DNA of 64,000 nt, taken from positions 38,607,027 to 38,671,026 of the forward strand of contig CAMTDV010000022.1 of the NCBI GenBank assembly GCA_947069175.1. The letters are read 5' to 3'. How positions within the stretch are numbered: the first letter of the stretch is position 1; every line of letters starts with the position of its first letter. Positions 45,817-57,487 of this stretch are shown piece by piece. The position numbers and the translations under genes were made by a program. Origin of the DNA: Scalesia atractyloides (Eukaryota; Streptophyta; Magnoliopsida; Asterales; Asteraceae). The notes under the pieces are model-generated. The model made no database searches. It saw only the letters and a list, made by a program, of their open reading frames with translations, and had not been told where the DNA came from.

Positions 45817-47200
45817 ATGTCTTCTAGTCTCGCTCGTAGGAAGATGAGAGCAGGAAAAGCCCGCGAGCGCATGGCTGCCCTAATCGCTCAACAAATGGCT
45901 GCCGTAATACCCAACATTGTAATTCAAGTCCAACAAGCCCTTACCGCTAATCCCGTCAATCAAGAAGTTCAAAATGTTATCATCCTCCCCCAAATACCAC
46001 TAAATGCACCTACAAGCATTTCAAATCCTGCGACCCTACAAAATACGAAGGGACTGAAGGTGTTACCGCTCTCCTCCATTGGTTTGAAGAAATGGAAAAC
46101 ATTTTTCTAACTTGCGATTGCCCGATGATCGCAAAGTGCGATATGCTACTGGTCGTTTATTTAGAATAGCACTTACTTGGTGGAATACAGAGAAGGCCAA
46201 ACGAGGTGTTGAAGATGCTATGACTTTAACTTGGGATGAATTGAAGGAAATCATGACCAGACGGTTTTGCCCAAGGAGCGAAATCAAGAAATTAGAAGAT
46301 GAATTCTATTCGTTGAAGCAAAAGGAAGGCGACCACACCACGTACAACAAAAGATTCCTTGAGTTAAATCAAATGGTTCCCAACTTGTTCACTCCCCTCT
46401 ACCGTTTGATCGAACACTACATTCGAGGTCTTCCTTCAAAAATTCAAGACTCTGTAATAAGTACCACACCGCAACTTTGGAAGCAGCAATGGAGATAGCT
46501 ACAGAGCTCACAGAGAACCGTATACGGAATAAAGACTTCAAGGACGAGAAGAAGAAAGATAAAACAGCAACTGAAACCTCCAACTCCATCCAAACCGAAA
46601 CCCCTTCTCAACCCATTTTTAAGAGAAAACGAGATGGGCAACTTTTCACTGTCACCCAACGCAATCAACCAGTCTTACAAGCCGTACCCCTCCAAGCTAT
46701 CCCAATCACTCAAGTAGCACCCAACTCAACCTACCCAAATAAGAAACCTTACCTTGGACCTCACCCTCGATGTAACACCTGTTTTATCACCATCCATCTA
46801 CCGTACTTTGTCGACTATGTGCGAATTGTGGATGCTATGGTCATTTGAGCAAAGTTTGTCCGCACCTCTCAAAACCAAACCTCACCCCCTACTCAAAACA
46901 TGATCCAAACATATCAACAACCCCAATACCCCATGTTCCCATATGTTCGAGCTTGTTTCAATTGTGGCGACCCTACCCACTTTAGAAACACGTGCCCTCA
47001 ATTGGTTAACATCATAAACGCCCAAGCTCAAGCAAACCCAGTTAACCAAGCAAATCAAGAAAACCCAACCACTAGGCCACCAGCAAGAGGAAGAGTTTTC
47101 AACATCAACGCCAATCCGGTTGAAGATAATGACGGCCCAAACAAAAACACCCAACTAGTCCCCTTCACCAACAATCAAGATTCTACTCCAACCGCTTAGT
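45817..47200 (+). pseudogene. gag of Tekay D (broken; no pol follows)
   Basis: ATG at 45817 opens MSSSLARRKMRAGKARER. The core follows in pieces 45817-46110, 46112-46498 and 46477-46848 (ALTWWNTEKAKRG, FYSLKQKEGDHTTYNKRFLEL). The first zinc knuckle region (about 46770-46860) is frameshifted; the second, CFNCGDPTHFRNTC, is kept (46951-46992). The last frame ends with TAG at about 47199 after a Thr/Asn-rich tail where A and C continue into protease. Three frame breaks mean even Gag is not produced intact. Confidence 0.85.
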
Positions 47201-47303
47201 TTTATGTTTTCTTTATGTTTTCTTTATGTTATCTCAATTCTCACGTGTCTCAATTTTAAATTGGAAATTTATCCAAGGATCTTAATGCGAATTACTATTT
47301 CAG

Positions 47304-48310
47304 TTTTGTTTTATACTTATTGATTTAACATTCATACCATCATACATCTCAACGTATTTCAATCTCATTATTTAAAGAAGTTGGGCTGTGTCTCACTTCT
47401 ACATAGACTAACCTCTCTGTCATAACAAACGAGAGAGGTATTGTCATCATTCAAGGACTCAAACTTTGGTTGTTGTGTTTGTTTATGTTTTAGAGTCACA
47501 TAGGACTAATCATAACTTACCGATAAAACCAATGAAAATTTGACGAGAATATGGTGGATACGCCGATGGTACTTCCTATATATAAGTATTCTTGTCAAAG
47601 GATCAGAGGCATTATCAGGGGTTATGAGAAGTTCCATGTAGGATTTAGTAATGTTTTGGTTGAAATTTGTTTTACACTCACTGATTTAACATTCATATCA
47701 ACTCATCATTTAAAGAAATTGGATTGTGTTCCATTTTCTACATAGACTAACCTCTCCATCATAACAAACGAGAGAGGTATTGACATCATTCAAGGACTCA
47801 AGTTTTGGTTGTTGTGTTTGTTTATGTTTTAGAGTCACATAGGACTAATCATAACTTACCGATAAAACCAATGAAAATTTGACGAGAATATGGTGGATAC
47901 GCCGCTAGGTACTTCCTATATATAAGTATTCTTTTCAAAGGATCAGAGGCATTATCAGGCGGTTATGAGAAGTTCCATGTAGGATTTGGTATTGACTTGA
48001 TTGAAGTTGTGTTATACTCACTGATTTAGCATTTCATATCATCTCATCATTTAAAGGAATTGGATTGTGTCATCAATCAAACATGTATGCTAACAAAATT
48101 AGGACTCAGATATTGGTTGTTGTGTTTATTTATGTTCTAGAGTCACATCATAGAACAATCATAACTACTGATAAAACCAATGAAAATTTGACAAGAATAT
48201 GGTGGATACGCCGCTGGTACTTCCTATATATAAGTATTCTTGTCAAAGGATCAGAGGCATTGTCAGGCGGTTATGAGAAGTTCCATGTAGGTTTTAGTAG
48301 TAAAAGTTAT
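47304..48310 (+). repeat. Three tandem ~350-bp repeats in Tekay D, in place of pol
   Basis: Units start near 47304, 47666 and 48007. Each contains a CTCTC...GAGAG stretch with ACAAACGAGAGAGGTATTG (lost in unit 3), TTGGTTGTTGTGTTTGTTTATG, ATATGGTGGATACGCCG, TATATATAAGTATTCTTGTC and GAGAAGTTCCATGTAGG. No open frame is shared by the units. Confidence 0.85.
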
Positions 48311-48598
48311 GTTTTAGGATATAACCTAATCTTTCAAACGTACCCAAACTCATATGCATAACATCATACTTAGTCAATCAACTCTGTGTATCCATGTTCC
48401 GTATTCATACACTTTAGGCAACAAAAAGTGATTCCTGTAGTAGGGTACTCAACCCTTATAAGGAACGTTACCGCCTCAAACAAAATTTAAACTCTTACTC
48501 TCTTCTAAGTATGTAATTGTCAAATAAAACACCATCCTTTTTAGACAAATATGCCACTACTTAAATTTCGGGACGAAATTTCTAAAAGTAGGGGATAC
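48311..48598 (+). other. End of the Tekay D internal part with polypurine tract
   Basis: No frame seen. AAATTTCGGGACGAAATTT (48563-48581) and the tract AGTAGGGGAT (48587-48596) precede the 3' LTR, as in A and C. Confidence 0.7.
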
Positions 48599-48767
48599 TG
48601 TAACATCCGCCAAAAACCGGATTTACCAAACCCGCTTCGTTTATTAACCGAACAACCAGTTAAAAATTTCGTGGCGTATTTAATGCCCAAATAATTTTAA
48701 ACGATGCATAATTAATAAGTATATTAGAATATAAAATTTATTTTTGAAAATGTATTAAAAATAATAT

Positions 48768-48846
48768 GCTGAAGCCGGGACTCGAACCCGGGTCAGCCGA
48801 GAGCCAGCAAAGCTTTAACACACACACATTCAACCGCTCCGCCACT
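48768..48846 (-). other. Antisense tRNA-Ser-like module, Tekay D 3' LTR
   Basis: Same as the module at 42327-42405, with both boxes kept. Confidence 0.7.
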
Positions 48847-49841
48847 CGTGATCTTTGTTTACATATTGAAACAATTAATACATAAATTAAATCTGGAAAT
48901 CAAAACCCAGTTACACAACGCGCCCAAATCCGCTCACGCCGGAAATCCCGACAATTTCGTCATAGTTTGCCGTTTCTTTTTGGTCATAACGTAAACATTA
49001 ACAATAAGGTCGGTTATAACCGAAGAAAACCATCAATTACATTCATTGCCTTAAATTTCTATTGAAACCGAAAATACAACTCAAATCCGGGATTATACCT
49101 TGTTCATCAGTTAATCTCACGAAGCTATTCAACTTGCACTCTTCATTTCACTCAGAAAACTTCGCCGGAAGTCGCTGGAATTCTCTGTAAATTAACCGGA
49201 AAGTTTCGCCGGAAAACCGAATTCAATCCATCTTTTCTTCTTACCCAAAAATAAGATCATAGAACTCGTACTGACATCACTCCCACTCACCTTAAACCTC
49301 TGAAGAATCTCTGTCGCAAGAAATTTCACTCGCCGGAATTCTCTGCAAGTCGCCGGAAAACCGAGATTTCATCTACACGGTAAATACCTTGATTCTTTCC
49401 GTTTTAATCCGATGTTAGACTGTTACTAACTTCAATCCAACCATCAGAATCTATCCCAGACGACGTAACCGGAATAATCAGCTCTCGCCGGAAAAACCTC
49501 TGAAACTTCTGATCTTATGCTGTGAATCGGTATAACCCTCCAAACTCCTGTAAATCCTTGTTTAAGTACCTCCATATCATAACTAATCGAACAAAACTGG
49601 TAATTGACTCTAACAGCCGAAGTTCACAAACAGAGCCGACGAGTCTTCGCCGGAGTTCTGTGAAAGACGCTGATTGGTATATTCTTTCCCCCAAACTCTC
49701 TCCATTCATTATCTTTCAATTGCGTATAATGTTTGATAATCAAATTAGACATAAATCAGTCAAGTTATCACTGTCCGTGTTCTTGAGCGAAGAAGACGAA
49801 GACGGGTTATAATATAAGTTTAATTAAAATCAGTTTATGAA

Positions 49842-50260
49842 CGGGTTAGACACACAGTCCAGCGGTGGACTGTGTGCGAACAAAAACACGCATACGTCCC
49901 GAGTTCGATTCTTGTCACACGCACCTTCACAGAAATAAAATGCCTTTTTTTTAGAGACCGAACCGGGTTAACTTCAGTAAGATGTTAAGTATAATAAAAA
50001 CCAGAATAATTACCAAGTTAGACACACAGTCCAGCGGTGGACTGTGTGCCAAACTAAACCACAGGTCCCGGGTTCGAGACCTGTGGCGAGCACCGAGCGA
50101 GACATTAAAATCGTTTTTAAAATAAATGATTTTCGGATTAATTCAATTAGTATATAAATATAATTAAAAACAGAAATATTTCAGGTTAGACACGTAGCTC
50201 AGTTGGTAGAGCTGCGTGCACGCGAACGGGAGGTCTCGGGTTCGAGCCTCACCCGGCGCA
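49842..50260 (+). other. Three sense tRNA-like modules, Tekay D 3' LTR
   Basis: At about 49842-49925, 50016-50095 and 50184-50260. All three hairpins are paired throughout (one G-T pair in module 3), and all three B-box TTCGA cores are kept. Confidence 0.75.
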
Positions 50261-51414
50261 TACACTTACACAATAAAACCGGTCAACGGTCAACAAGTCA
50301 ACGGTCAAAAAGTCAACATTTTTTATTATTTTTATTTATTTATTTTATTTAAAAATCAATTAAAAATACTTAAAAATAACATTTTTAAGGTTAGAAAATA
50401 GCCTAAAACTCACAAAAATATATCCAAAAATTCTATTAAAGTTGTTAATAAAATCCATTTATTTACCTTACTTTTTCATTATTAATTAGGTTAGTTATTC
50501 CTCGTCGATCAATCCTCTAAACTCGTGCGCATTCATCATCATTCACTGAACGCACCCACTGTGAGTGAATCTCTACAAATTCCCCGTTTAGGGTGTATCA
50601 TGTGTCTTACTATTTATTATATTCAAATCATTGTGCATTCATCATATAATGAATAAATGTGTATTCAGTTCGTATAAACTGTTTGAGTGGTTATTGTTTA
50701 GAGTTAATTTATTATTTCAGTACATGCAATTTCATAGGCCGCCGCTCCCCATTACAGTATGAGCGTTGAGCATGTTCCCCATTACATTATGAGCGTGAAC
50801 CTGGCGTGCCAACATACGATCGGCTCCGTTTGATTGAGCCTTGATCGCACAGACATTTATCATTTTCAGTACATGCAATACGATCGGCTCCGTTTGATTG
50901 AGCCTTGATCGCACAGTTTCATTTATGTTATATATTTATGCAAGTTGATATGTTATTGTATGCTGTTGGTTTGTTAATGTATGTTATTGTTTGTTGTTGT
51001 TTGATATCATATGCTAATGGTTTGTAATTGTATGCTAATTGTTGTTATTGTATGTTTATTTACGTTTGTTCATATATGAATATTGCACAATTTTCCATAT
51101 TATATACAATAAGAAATAAATAATAAATGTTTTCTAACAAGGTTCACTCGCCAACTTTTTGTTGATCCAAAAACCATTTTTACATATGATACAGGTAAAC
51201 AGGATGAAGCATGGAAGACATAGGAATTTGCCTTAGAAGAAAAATAATGAAGTTTAGAAGGATGAATAGAACATGTTGTATTTGTTTGATATGATTGTAT
51301 GATCTCTTTTAAATTGAAATAATAAATATGAAACATTATAATAAATGTCATGAGCTTTGATGAAAACCCAATCATGCCCCGGTCACCTTTTCCGCTACGG
51401 GTCGGGGTGTGACA

Positions 51415-51510
51415 CGAACCCAGTAAACCAAGCTAACCAAGCTCCTCCACCTGCCAGAGGAAGAGCTTTCAACATCAATGCCAACCAAGCTAGGGCTGAC
51501 AACAACGTGG
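51415..51510 (+). pseudogene. gag of Tekay C, last part
   Basis: After the second CGAAC the text resumes in the same frame as before the insertion (NPVNQANQAPPPARGRAFNI), running into protease without a stop. Confidence 0.85.
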
Positions 51511-54500
51511 TTAACAGTACGTTTCTCATCAACGGTAGTTATGCATCCATGTTATTCGATACTGGCGCGGATAAGAGTTTTGTGTCCTTAGAATTCGAAC
51601 CTATCCTCAACCAAACTCGTGATAATCTCATGGAATCTCTAACGGTGGAAGTTGCTGACGGAAAGCCCGTTTCATTAAATTCTATTATACGAAATTGTAC
51701 CCTCACTCTAAACGATCACGATTTTCCGGTTGACCTCATTCCGATGAAGTTGGGAAGTTTCGATGTTTTAATCGGTATGGACTGGCTCAACCAGCATCAC
51801 GCTGAAGTAGTGTGCCGCGAAAAGTTCATTCGCATTCCTCTTGCAGTCGGTCAGACCCTGCGTATTTTTTGGGGAAACCCCTTCGAAAGGACTCAAATTA
51901 ATGTCCTGCCTTCAAGGCCGAAAATATCTCCGCAAGAACTATGTCGCATTCCTAACTCACGTCGTCAAAAAGGGAAACAAGGAGAAGAAACACGAAGATA
52001 TCCCAGTTGTGAAAGAATTCCCACAAGTCTTTCCCGACGATATTTCAGGACTCCCTCCAGTGAGAGAAGTCGAATTCCGCATCGATCTTGTACCTGGCGC
52101 TACACCAGTCGCAAAATCTCCTTATAGGTTAGCCCCATCCGAAATGCAAGAGCTGGCCAGTCAACTGCAAGAACTGACTGACAAAGGATTCATACGTCCT
52201 GGCTCATCGCCTTGGGGTGCACCTGTTCTCTTTGTGAAGAAGAAAGATGGAACGTTTCGCATGTGCATTGATTATAGAGAACTCAACAAGTTAACGGTTA
52301 AAAATCGCTATCCACTACCTCGCATCGATGACCTCCTAGACCAACTTCAAGGCGCCACCTGTTTTTCAAAAATCGATCTTCACTCTGGTTATCATCAGCT
52401 CAGAGTACATGAAGAAGATATCCCAAAGACCGCCTTCCGGACTCGTTATGGTCATTACGAATTCATGGTCATGCCATTCGGTTTAACCAACGCCCCCGCT
52501 GTCTTCATGGATCTAATGAATAGGGTATGCAAACCCTACCTCGACCGTTTCGTCATAGTCTTCATCGACGATATTCTTATCTACTCCAAGTCTAAATCTG
52601 ATCATGAGCGACACCTTCGACTCATCCTTACACTCTTAAGGACTGAAAAGCTTTACACAAAGTTCTCAAAATGCGAATTCTGGTTAGGAGAAGTACAGTT
52701 CCTTGGACATGTCGTCAATGACAAGGGAATTCATGTTGATCCTTCAAAAATCAAAGCAGTGCAAGAATGGCAAGCGCCACGTACCCCTACCGAAGTAAGG
52801 TCATTTCTTGGTTTAGCTGGTTACTATCGCCGCTTCATTGCCAATTTTTCCCGTATTGCTGTACCACTCACAGCTTTGACTCATAAAGGAAAACCCTTCA
52901 TATGGGGACCTAAACAAGAAGAAGCCTTCCAAACTCTAAAGCAAAAACTTTGTGACGCACCTATCCTCACACTCCCTGAAGGTTGCGATGACTTTGTAGT
53001 ATATTGCGACGCATCAGGGCAAGGGCTAGGCTGTGTATTAATGCAAAGAGGAAAAGTGATAGCCTATGCTTCTAGGCAACTCAAAGTTCATGAGAAGAAT
53101 TACACCACCCACGACCTGGAACTTGGAGCCGTTGTGTTCGCTTTCAAGATATGGAGACATTACCTCTATGGTACCAAGTGTGAAATATACACTGACCACA
53201 AAAGCCTCCAACATATCTTCAACCAAAAGGAGTTGAATATGAGGCAACGAAGATGGGTCGAACTTCTCAACGACTACGACTATGAAATCCGGTATCATCC
53301 TGCAAGGCAAACGTAGTGGCCGATGCGCTCAGTCGAAAAGGTTATGCGAACTCCATTCGTCTTCTATGTTCGCAAATCATAACCGACATCAAAGATCGAA
53401 TCCGAGCAGCTCAACATGTTTCTGTAACAGAAAATGACGTACGCGATGAGCTGTCATGTGGAGCTGAACTCAAAATCGAAACCAAATCCGACGGTATTCT
53501 ATATTATTTAAATCGCATATGGATTCCCGATCGCGATAACCTTCGTGATTTCCTCATGAATGAGGCGCACAAAACACGATACTCTATACACCCAGGAGCC
53601 GACAAGATGTATCAAGACCTACGATACACCTACTGGTGGCCGGGCATGAAAAAGGATATCGCTGTTTTTGTTTCCAAGTGCCTTACCTGTTCCAAAGTAA
53701 AAGCTGAACATCAAAGACCTTCAGGACTTCTAGTCCAACCTGAAATACCTGTATGGAAGTGGGAAAACATAACCATGGACTTCATTACCGGGTTACCTTG
53801 CACCTCCAGTGGGTATGACACCATATGGCTAATCATTGATCGTCTTACAAAATAGCTCACTTCATACCGATTCGCAAGGACTTCAAAAACGAGAAGTTAG
53901 CTCGTATCTACATCAGCGAGATCGTAAGCCGTCATGGTGTACCTTTAAGCATCATTTTAGACCGTGATGGTCGTTTCACTTCACGAACATGGCGAGCCGT
54001 ACAAACCGCCTTGGGTACACGATTAGACCTCAGTACCGCTTTTCATCCTCAAACTGATGGTCAGTCCGACGCACCATCCAAACCCTTGAAGACATGCTGC
54101 GAGCATGCGTCATAGATTTCAAAGGGAACTGGGACGCACATCTACCATTAGTTGAATTTTTGTACAACAATAGCTATCATTCAAGTATCGGCATGGCTCC
54201 TTCGAAGCTTTATATGGTCGTAAGTGCCGATCTCCAGTATGTTGGCACGAAATTGGGGAATCACAAATCACCGGTCCAGAATTAATTCAAGAAACAACCG
54301 ACAAGGTCATTCAAATTCGAAACAATCTTCTAGCGGCTCAAAGTCGTCAAAAGAGTTATGCAAACAAACGACGCAAGCCCTTGGAGTTTGACATTGGTGA
54401 TCAAGTACTTTTAAAAGTATCACCGTGGAAGGGAGTGGCTTGTTTTGGCCAAAAGGGCAAGCTAGCACCACACTACGTAGGACCTTTCAAGATACTCGAA

Positions 54501-54827
54501 AGAGTAGGTCCTGTAGCATACAAGCTTGACCTACCAGAAGAGCTCAACAGAATTCATCCCACCTTCCACGTATCAAACTTGAAGAAGTGCCTCTCCGATG
54601 AAAACCTCCATATTCCTCTAGAAGACATTCAGATCGATGAATCTATGCACTTCATTGAAAGACCAGTAGAAATCATGGACTTCGGAGAGAAGCGTTTAAG
54701 ACGAAGTCGTATTCCAATTGTCAGGGTACGTTGGGAGTCAAAACGAGGACCCGAGTTTACTTGGGAACGTGAAGACTCAATGCGCGAGAAATACCCACAT
54801 CTTTTTCCTGTTACCACTACTACTTAA
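51511..54827 (+). pseudogene. pol of Tekay C (RT and RNase H open, integrase broken)
   Basis: Protease LFDTGADKSFVS lies at about 51556-51591. A frameshift near 51870 leads into a 491-codon frame (51841-53316) with RT (CIDYRELNK, FIDD) and RNase H (YCDASG, TDHKSLQ), which looks complete. Further one-base losses occur near 53305, 53852 (giving a TAG), 54067 and 54203. Integrase motifs (CLTCSK, DRDGRFTSRTW, HPQTDGQS) and the C-terminal chromodomain (54381-54827, PEFTWERED) are readable. Functions follow from the family; this copy is not autonomous. Confidence 0.88.
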
Positions 54828-54830
54828 ATT

Positions 54831-54861
54831 TCGGGACGAAATTTCTAAAAGTAGGGGATAC
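54831..54861 (+). other. Palindrome and polypurine tract before the Tekay C 3' LTR
   Basis: AAATTTCGGGACGAAATTT then AAAAGTAGGGGATAC. Confidence 0.8.
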
Positions 54862-55038
54862 TGTAACATTCATCGAAAAACGGGTTTCCAAACCCGCTTC
54901 GTTTATTAATCAAATACTCAGTTATAATCTTTCGTGGCGTATTTATTGCTCCGATAAATTTTAAACAATACATAATTAATATATATATTAAAATTTTAAA
55001 CCATAATTATTAAATAACAAAAAAAATAGCGCATTAAA

Positions 55039-55110
55039 AAAATAAGGGAGACGCCGGGTTTCGAACCCGGGCACCCGCAAACCCAAACACACAACACACC
55101 GCTACACCAC
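55039..55110 (-). other. Antisense tRNA-like module, Tekay C 3' LTR
   Basis: Minus strand GTGGTGTAGCGGTGTG and GGGTTCGAAACCCGG, with a T-run downstream. Confidence 0.6.
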
Positions 55111-55696
55111 ATACTCAACATCTGATACAACCAAATCAAATATCCTTTTATACTCTCGTATATCTTGGACAGGTTCAAAATGCCGCCCAATGTAACGGCA
55201 CCCAGTAAACCGGAAATCACCAAGATTTCCGTTCCTCTTCAATTGAGCACGAAATTGACTCTAATCATGGACCTAGACTCAATTGCGAGTCAAACCATAT
55301 TCAAATCGTGAATACAAGTCAATTTACCATAACCGCTTTTGACCAAAAACCGAAGCACAATTCAAGCAACCTCCTTTCACTGTAAATAGAGAGTTCTGAA
55401 ATCATTAGAAGGCTTACACACTCCTAAAACTGCTTGCAATCTTTATTCATCAGAAACCTCGTCGGAAAACACTTGCTATCCGTCGGAATTCTCGCCGGAA
55501 AAATCAGAAACCTCTGTTCGGTATATCCTTCACTAACCCTTTTCATTATTATTTAGATCATGTGTAATTAGTTGGAAATTTATGAATGAAATGCTAAAAC
55601 AAATCAACCAAAACCAGGTTCAAGAATCCTGATCTTTTCAATAAAGAAGATGAATTGGAGTCATCGGTTAAAAGAATTTAAAAACCGATACAAAAC

Positions 55697-55773
55697 CGGG
55701 TTAGACACACAGTCCAGTTGGTTGTACTGTGTGCATATAAAGTCCAAGGTCCCAGGTTCGAACCACGTTCATG
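55697..55773 (+). other. Sense tRNA-like module 1, Tekay C 3' LTR
   Basis: Arms CACACAGTCCA / TGTACTGTGTG (one mismatch) around GTTGGT; B-box AGGTTCGAACC. Absent from the 5' LTR. Confidence 0.65.
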
Positions 55774-55869
55774 TTCTAATTCGCTTCAATGTTCAAACTT
55801 TTTTTTTAAAACTAAATTATGAATCACGGCAGTAAGTATATAAAGTTAATTAAAAATTGTATATCCAAC

Positions 55870-55950
55870 GAGTTAGACACACAGCCCAATTGGTCGGGCT
55901 GTGCACACACGCGAAGCAAAGGTCAGGAGTTCGAATCGGTTCCATGCCAT
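55870..55950 (+). other. Sense tRNA-like module 2, Tekay C 3' LTR
   Basis: Arms CACAGCCC / GGGCTGTG around AATTGGTC; B-box GAGTTCGAATC. The 5' LTR keeps only its right half. Confidence 0.65.
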
Positions 55951-56039
55951 AGCCCCTGCAATAATCAACCTTTTTATTTAATCAGTATATGAAAAGGTGT
56001 AGTAAGTGTATAAATATAATTAAAACCAGATAATTAAAC

Positions 56040-56119
56040 GGGTTAGACACACAGTCCAGCGGTGGACTGTGTGCAATTATAACATTCAAGTCCCAGTTCG
56101 ATTCATGTACGTATCCGGA
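56040..56119 (+). other. Sense tRNA-like module 3, Tekay C 3' LTR
   Basis: Perfect arms CACACAGTCCA / TGGACTGTGTG; B-box core AGTTCGATTC; T6 run at about 56138. Confidence 0.7.
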
Positions 56120-56207
56120 TCCCGCAATAACAAAACATTTTTTCTTTTAAGTTTAACAGAACACCCCTCAGATAGTACTTAAGTTTAATATAAATCTTAA
56201 TTTAAAT

Positions 56208-56290
56208 GGGTTAGACACCCAGCCCTGTTGGTTGGGCTGGGTGCAAATCAAAGCAATGGTCACGGGTTCGATGCGGGTTATACGCACCGG
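56208..56290 (+). other. Sense tRNA-like module 4, Tekay C 3' LTR
   Basis: Arms CACCCAGCCC / GGGCTGGGTG around TGTTGGTT; B-box GGGTTCGATGC; T5 run at about 56310. Confidence 0.7.
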
Positions 56291-56379
56291 TTCTGCAGAT
56301 TTTAAAACCTTTTTAAAATAACTAATTTCTGAAATATTCTAGTCAGTATATAAATATAATTAAATCTGAGTTTATTTCG

Positions 56380-56457
56380 GGTTAGACACGTAGCTCAGTT
56401 GGTAGAGCTGCGTGCACGTATACGAGAGGTCCCGAGTTCGAACCTCACTCAGCGCAT
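56380..56457 (+). other. Sense tRNA-like module 5, Tekay C 3' LTR
   Basis: CGTAGCTCAGTTGGTAGAGC D arm in a 10-bp stem; B-box GAGTTCGAACC; TATATAAATATAATTAAA about 40 bp upstream; T-run at about 56509. Confidence 0.8.
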
Positions 56458-57487
56458 ATAAAAACACAGTCTGACCGGTCAAGACCCGGTCAACGGTCAA
56501 AAGGCAATTTTTTTATTCTTATTTATTTCTTTTTAAGTTATTTATTTAATAGAAAAATCATTTAAAAATACTTAAAAATAAGATTATTAAGGTTAGAAAA
56601 CTTCCTTAAACTCACAAAAATAAATCTAAAAATCCCATTAAAGAGCACTAATTAAAAATATTAATCTCAACCAAAATTTATTTATTTATCAAATCATTTT
56701 TGTTATTATCTAGGTTAGTTCTTCCCTCGTCAATCGAATCATAAATTCGTGCGCCTTCATCATCATCAAAGAACGCACCCATTGTGAGTGAATCTCTATC
56801 AATTCCCCGTTTTAATCATATTTTGGGGTGTATCATGTGTCGTATAATTCTTTTATTATATATATAAACACTTGTGCATACATCATATCCGTGATCAAAG
56901 TGTATCAAATGTGTATCAATTGTTGTGTGGATTATATGTAGATTGGATTTATCATTTTCAGTGCACGCATTTCATTAGGCCCATCAGTTCCCCGTGGGAG
57001 ACGGGTTGAGCATCAGGTGCCTCATAAGATCGGCTCCATTTGATTGAGCCTTGATCTCACATTCATCATCATTCATATCATATACTCATCCAAAGTGGTT
57101 TGTGTTTGTTTACTTATATATGTTTGCTCACATGTGATTATTGCACAAATTTCCATATTAAATAAAACAAGAAATTAATAACAATGTTTTATCAAGGTTC
57201 ACTCGCCAACTTTTGTTGACCCAAAAGATCCCCCGTTTTACACATGATACAGGTGATCCAGCTGAGGCAAGAAACACATAGGAAGGCCTAGAAGAATAAA
57301 CCAGTTTAAGCTTTGGATTATTTACATAGTTTCATTTCCTTGTAATTGTATGACTTTTGATTTGGATATTTAAGTTGTAATTTGAATTTAATAAATATGA
57401 AACATTTTAGTAAACATCATGAGCTTTGGTAATAACCAAATTATGCCTCGACTCTTATTCCGCTACGGGACGGGGTGTGACAAAATG

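Larger units (their letters stand above)
42157..51414 (+). mobile_element. Tekay D: gag-only, non-autonomous element inserted in gag of Tekay C
   Basis: LTRs at 42157-44976 (2820 bp) and 48599-51414 (2816 bp), perfect site duplication CGAAC (42152-42156 and 51415-51419), iMet primer site, leader, gag and polypurine tract. The internal part is only 3.6 kb: pol is absent, and 47200-48590 holds tandem repeats instead. The shared primer site, leader, polypurine tract and LTR plan suggest it depends on Tekay enzymes supplied in trans (inference). Confidence 0.93.
48599..51414 (+). mobile_element. 3' LTR of Tekay D (2816 bp)
   Basis: Nearly identical to the 5' LTR, with a few substitutions and short indels, including about 15 bp missing near 50588. 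Followed by CGAAC. Confidence 0.93.
37878..57482 (+). mobile_element. Tekay C: chromovirus inserted in the leader of Tekay B
   Basis: LTRs at 37878-40091 and 54862-57482, perfect site duplication AAATG (37873-37877 and 57483-57487), iMet primer site, leader, gag split by Tekay D, and pol. Without D it is about 10.3 kb; the internal part is 5.5 kb. The 5' LTR is 407 bp shorter than the 3' LTR because of one internal deletion near 38510. LTRs are otherwise very similar. Confidence 0.93.
54862..57482 (+). mobile_element. 3' LTR of Tekay C (2621 bp, full)
   Basis: Ends GGTGTGACA and is followed by AAATG. Carries six tRNA-like modules, the largest number in the window. Confidence 0.93.

Noticed and set aside
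52038..53310. Short minus-strand frames opposite Tekay pol
   Set aside because: Mirror frames of a recognised polyprotein without motifs of their own.
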